Positions 17,897 to 21,800 of a DNA stretch of 21,800 nucleotides are shown here, one piece after another; the stretch's first letter is position 1; each line of letters starts with the position of its first letter. The position numbers were made by a program, and so were the translations under genes. Under the pieces are notes generated by a model. The model searched no databases, was not told the origin of the DNA, and saw nothing but the letters and a program-made list of their open reading frames with translations. The DNA is from Neoconidiobolus thromboides FSU 785 (Eukaryota > Entomophthoromycota > Entomophthoromycetes > Entomophthorales > Neoconidiobolaceae): contig MU626539.1 of NCBI GenBank assembly GCA_025603075.1, positions 1-21,800 on the forward strand, given 5' to 3'.

Positions 17897-18771
17897 TTTG
17901 TTTTAATTATGTCCTTTATTTATGTGAAAAAGAAGTAAATCGAAAAAAACAAGTTTCTAGTGCTTCAACAAAATCAAAAATAGCCAATAAAACAATTGTT
18001 ATTTATTATTTAAGCATGTTTTTTTGTTAAAAGTTCAGCTAAGAGCTTTTTTGAATTTTAGGGATTAGAAAGGTGAACGAAATGCAAGAAATTTTATTTC
18101 TAAAATTAAGGCACTTGTGCTGACATTGGGGTTCTCTATTTGTTACTCATTTTAGTTTAAAAAATGGACAGTTCCTTTTTTTAGTGGTTAATAGTTTTAA
18201 AACCATGTCAATTTTCAAATTAAAACTCGATCTTTTTTAAAAATCCTATGGGCTTTTACTCAGCAAAGTTATTGATGAAATAAAATGATCAAAAACATAT
18301 AAACTTAAACTAAAATAAATTTATTTTAAAATGACAGTATGAAAACAATTAAATATTAAGTTTTAAATTAAAATAAATAGCTTTTTAAATTTTATTACTA
18401 GATTTGGGCAAAAGTAAATAAGCGAACAGCCCAAAAAGTTTAACAAGCCAGCATTATGGGATAAAAATAAATTAAATTTTGATTTTAATAATCCAAAATG
18501 ATCCAAACCAATCACTAGTTCGATCTCATCAGTAAGATAGTAGATAATCCGAATACTAATCTTGCAATAAGAATTGAGCGAATAAAAAGCAACTATCATA
18601 GAGGATGATTGGACTGTTAAATCAAAACCAAAAGGAGATGGAATTAGATGAGATTTCGAAGATAGACATTGAGTTCAATAGTCAATTTTTGATTTTTTTA
18701 TTGTAGCAATCAAGCTTAATTAAGCTTACTTATTAGAACAATAAAATTAAGAAAAGAAAAGAGTATATAAA
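17897..18771. other. Divergent promoter region of F-box gene and CYT1
   Basis: About 875 bp without a credible gene. Upstream of CYT1 are two CCAAT motifs: AACCAATCAC at 18508-18512 (about 260 bp from the ATG) and its inverted form ATTGG at 18608-18612 (about 160 bp). In yeast, CYT1 is controlled through CCAAT-binding HAP2/3/4/5, so these are plausible sites. Nothing else was recognised. Confidence 0.5.
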
Positions 18772-19965
18772 ATGTTTAGACAAGCCATTACATCAAGGAT
18801 TACTAGTTCATCACGTCAGTTTGCAAACCAAGTAAATTTAACCTTTTATTATTTTTGTTCACTGTTTTAAACTTCATCAATAGGTGCGTCATTCTTCAAA
18901 TGCATCTGCTCAATCTAAGGTAAGCATTTGAATTATTACTGCTCAAAAGTTATGTCTTGTTGAAATCAAAAGTTAAACTTTAAATTTTTAGTCCAGCAAA
19001 ACGGAGTTATTTATTGCAGGAGCATCAACATTAGTTGCTGGAACTGCTGCTTATCAACTTTATAGCTCATCAGTTAATGCCTCAGGAGCTGATGATGGAC
19101 TTCATCCACCAAGTTATCCATGGGTACATAACTCCCCAGTATCTACTTTTGACCATGCTGCTATCCGTCGTGGATTCCAAGTTTATAAAGAAGTATGTTC
19201 AGCTTGTCACTCATTGAACCGTATAGCTTATCGTAATTTGGTTGGTGTATCCCATACCGAAAATGAAGCTAAAACTTTAGCTGAAGAACAAGAATATACT
19301 GATGGTCCAAATGACGAAGGTGAAATGTTCCAACGTCCAGGAAAAGTAAGTTTTTTTTAAAGTAATATTTGGATGATATTAAATATTATTTTCAGCTTTC
19401 AGATTACTTACCAAACCCATATGCTAATGAAGAACAAGCCCGTGCTACCAATGGTGGTGCCTACCCACCAGATCTTTCACTTATCAGTAAAGCTCGTCAC
19501 GGTGGACCTGTAATTTATTTAAACTCATTACTATAACAATATATTTATATTATATTTAAGGATTATATCTTTGCTTTATTAACTGGTTATTGCGATCCAC
19601 CAGCAGGTGTTGAAGTACGTGAAGGACTTAATTATAATCCTTATTTCCCAGGAGGTGCTATTGCTATGGCCAAAAATCTTTATGATGGTATTGTAGATTA
19701 CGAAGATGGTAAGTTTATTAAATTGATTGATACTTGAGCAAAAGAATTAAAAAAATTAGGAACACCTGCCACTGCTTCACAAATGGCCAAAGATGTAGCT
19801 ACTTTCCTTAACTGGGCCTCTGAACCAGAACATGATGATCGTAAAAAGATGGGAATGAAGGCTGTAATTATTTTATCAACTATGACAGTACTTTCTATTT
19901 GGATTAAGAGATTTAAATGGTCTGCTCTTAAAACTCGTAAAATTGCTTATAACCCACCTAAATAA
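18772..19965 (+). CDS. CYT1: Cytochrome c1, heme subunit of respiratory complex III
   Basis: Cytochrome c1 passes electrons from the Rieske protein to cytochrome c in the inner mitochondrial membrane. Six exons (18772-18831, 18884-18919, 18992-19345, 19396-19509, 19561-19708, 19760-19965) with introns of 50-72 nt give 305 residues, the expected size. A basic, Ser/Arg-rich presequence ([10 protein letters not shown]) and a hydrophobic sorting segment (about 38-53) form a bipartite targeting signal, with probable cleavage before [10 protein letters not shown]. The heme-binding CSACH is at 101-105 (Cys101, Cys104, His105). The axial Met is Met224 in [33 protein letters not shown] and [14 protein letters not shown] are family signatures. 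The single C-terminal membrane anchor (about 270-286) is followed by a basic tail. The second exon encodes only 12 residues. Everything expected of a functional protein is present. Confidence 0.97.
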
Positions 19966-20842
19966 GATGCTTGATCTTCCATTTTACTATTAAAAAATTT
20001 AACTTCTAATAAAGCATCTTTTGAACTTTTGATATTTGTTACTCTTAGTGGAAAGTGTTTTTAAGATTTGGTGTTTAAATAATTCATTTCTGATGAGTTA
20101 TTGCTTGTAAACATATAAAGTAGATATTTTTTATGACGAGTGATTATAACAATTTGTTTATAAATAACACGAGTTTGAAACAATTATGTAAACATTTATT
20201 TCAATAAGGATTAATATAACTCAAGTTGATCTCTATTGGAAATTTAACTTTTATATAGTTTTACTATTATTTAGTTCAATTTTCACGTGGCTTAAAATCC
20301 AAAAAAATTATTAAGCAAAGCTAGACAGAAAAACATTATAGCATAAGTTATCTGAAAAAAGCAAAAGGCAACATATGGGGATGTATTTTTGTGTTTAAGA
20401 ATTTTACTAACAATCTTTCTATTTAAATAGCGCTTAAAAAATGGAAAAGTAATGAAATCAAAAAAAACATCCCCATATGTTTGTAGCACTTGGTGCTTAA
20501 TTTGCAATTTGCTAAAAATTTGAATTGGACAAATTTGAACTATTTTAAACCCATTAAATCAAAAACAATTCTAGTATATTTAACATAATATTTTCAGAAA
20601 CTTATGAATAGTTTACTTTTTTTAAAATAAATCCAACTCAACAAAATAGAAAGATATCTTTTTACCTTTACTTTTACTTTGGAATGAATTCTGCTTTTCA
20701 ATAATCCAATGTTTTCAAAAACCAATTATTCTGAGACGAAGCAAGTAGTTTAGTATTAAAAGCAACAGCTAACATTGTTGCAATAGAACAATGAAGGAAG
20801 CTTTAAATAAATTTGAAATAACACTAGAATATGAAAACTTTA
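19966..20842. other. Convergent spacer between CYT1 and right-edge hydrolase, holding a MITE
   Basis: About 880 bp separating two converging genes. It contains MITE copy C at 20372-20479. The bases just beyond the hydrolase stop (reading leftward, AGTTTTCATA) resemble the 3' flank of the left-edge paralog. No coding sequence is credible. Confidence 0.6.
20372..20479 (-). mobile_element. MITE copy C, TA-flanked, inverted relative to copies A and B
   Basis: The ends read CATATGGGGATGTATTTTTG and, reversed, CATATGGGGATGTTTTTTTT. Read on the minus strand, the interior matches copies A and B closely (CATTTTTTAAGCGCTATTT, AGATTGTTAGTAAAATTCTT). Opposite the GAGTGGAAAG of the other copies it has AAATAGAAAG: three differences in six bases, all C to T on the plus strand. 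It carries no ORF of its own. Confidence 0.82.
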
Positions 20843-21800
20843 TTAATATTTAACTGAAAGTCCTTCTTCTTTAAGTTCAAAAGCCTCTGGTATTTTATAA
20901 TTTGTGGTATCATAATCAAATGGAATAAGATTTAGTTTGGTATCAATTCTACATGCCCAAGGTTCATTATTACTCTTATTATTAAAACAATCTTTAATAA
21001 ACTGTGAGCTCAACTCAATTGACTTTATACTACTTGGATGAAACCAAATCCCATAAAACCCATGTGGCATTTCATCATAGATATGCAATATTACTTGTTG
21101 ACTATCAGACTCAATTTGCTTATAGTGTTTTATTTTATCTTCAAATACAATGAATTCATCCAAAAACCTCTCTTCGCCGCCTGTAGCCTAAAAAAGATTA
21201 AATAACCAATAAATATATAAATTTATTTTCACTTATCACCATAACTGGAGGAAATTTGTCAAAGTCATCCTGATACATTGGACTAACAAGGGGATATTTT
21301 AAATACTTTTCATTGGTATAGAAATGTCCATTAACATTTAAAATCTCTTCTTTTAAATAAAGGCATGAGCTTGCTAACAATTCGTTGATAAATAAATAAC
21401 CTTTACCGTGTTTCAAGTTGGGTTCTGGTAAATAATCGTTATTTTTCGTAAAAATACTAGGTTGAGTTGAGGCTATATCTACCCATGGACTTAGTAGTAG
21501 AGCTCCTGCTACCATTCCATATTGATCAAGTTGACTTAATAATATTAAAAACGAGCTGGATAAACCTCCACCAGCACTATCTCCAGCAATTACTATTTTA
21601 GTTGCATCAATCCCCATCCCTGGACACTCAGCAGTACTTTGGGATGTTAGAAATAAATAAGCTGCTAAGGTGTCCTCCAAAGCACAAGGAAAAGGAAACT
21701 CAGGTGCTAGTCTATAGTTTAAAGCTAAAAAACATCATCAATGCTAAAAACAGAAAAACAAAAACAAAATTTATTACCAGCTACTTGACAGTTTGCTTTT
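20843..21800 (-). CDS. Alpha/beta hydrolase, hormone-sensitive-lipase family (5' truncated by window edge)
   Basis: The exons are 21800-21778, 21724 to about 21240, and 21187-20843; a 53-nt intron (21777-21725) separates the first two. The visible part runs from KANCQVAALNYRLAPEFPFP through the nucleophile GDSAGGG (Ser codon 21578-21576), SPWVD, and the catalytic Asp and His regions GGEERFLDEF and DEMPHGF. The triad is complete, so the enzyme is probably active as an esterase of unknown substrate. The last intron is odd. Where its paralogs have a GTAAG donor, this gene reads GTG ATAAGT, so either GTGATAAG one codon upstream is used (intron 21239-21188) or the donor G has mutated to A. Both joins keep the frame. 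The N-terminal part with the oxyanion HGGG lies beyond the window. It is closely related to the left-edge gene, in inverted orientation. Confidence 0.87.

Noticed and set aside
18516-18526. B-box-like GTTCGATCTC suggesting a tRNA gene
   Set aside because: No matching A box, acceptor stem or anticodon arm can be drawn around it.
18363-18599. Minus-strand 78-codon frame between the F-box gene and CYT1
   Set aside because: No family resemblance, no good start context, and it occupies the CYT1 promoter region; treated as chance.
20292-20507. Minus-strand 71-codon frame
   Set aside because: It runs through MITE copy C, and its apparent protein is a translation of the terminal repeats.

Overview
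The window looks like nuclear DNA of an AT-rich eukaryote, most likely a fungus. Roughly three quarters of the bases are A or T by eye. Genes carry many short spliceosomal introns (48-72 nt, GTAAGT-like donors, TAG/CAG acceptors, some with a TACTAAT-like branch site). TAA, TAG and TGA all serve as stops, so the code is standard. Cytochrome c1, HGH1, an Emi1-type DUF3128 protein, a Mid2-like secreted membrane protein and a cluster of hormone-sensitive-lipase-type hydrolases together suggest a fungus. The intron density and AT content fit an early-diverging, non-Saccharomycotina lineage, but the species cannot be fixed from the sequence alone.

Left third (1-6500): a truncated alpha/beta hydrolase gene at the left edge, about 1.6 kb of gene-free AT-rich DNA holding an old MITE copy and a diverged 140-bp tandem duplication, then a decayed second hydrolase copy. 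The last intron of that pseudogene has been inflated to about 1.9 kb by a TA-flanked, terminal-inverted-repeat element of about 1.74 kb, and a small MITE abuts its right end, sharing the same TA. Another 1.2 kb of gene-poor DNA follows.

Middle (6500-15500): a small secreted single-pass membrane protein gene; a convergent six-exon gene for a membrane-anchored kinase-like protein whose glycine loop, HRD and DFG motifs are all altered (a predicted pseudokinase); a MITE in that gene's upstream region; a five-exon cyclophilin-40 gene with a perfect three-unit heat shock element 129 bp upstream of its ATG; a BED-finger gene that ends with the N-terminal linker of hAT transposases but has no catalytic domain; an eight-exon HGH1 gene; and, divergent from it, an EMI1/DUF3128 gene.

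Right third (15500-21800): a single-exon F-box/LRR-type gene with a large acidic insertion, a six-exon cytochrome c1 gene, a MITE in the spacer after it, and a third hydrolase paralog on the minus strand running off the right edge. Two of the housekeeping genes concern the Hsp90 chaperone system (cyclophilin-40 and Hgh1) and two concern mitochondria (CYT1 and EMI1). The hydrolase copies at both ends and the four MITE copies (105-108 bp when intact) point to local duplication and small DNA-transposon activity. All exon models are read by hand from splice signals, reading frame and family homology.
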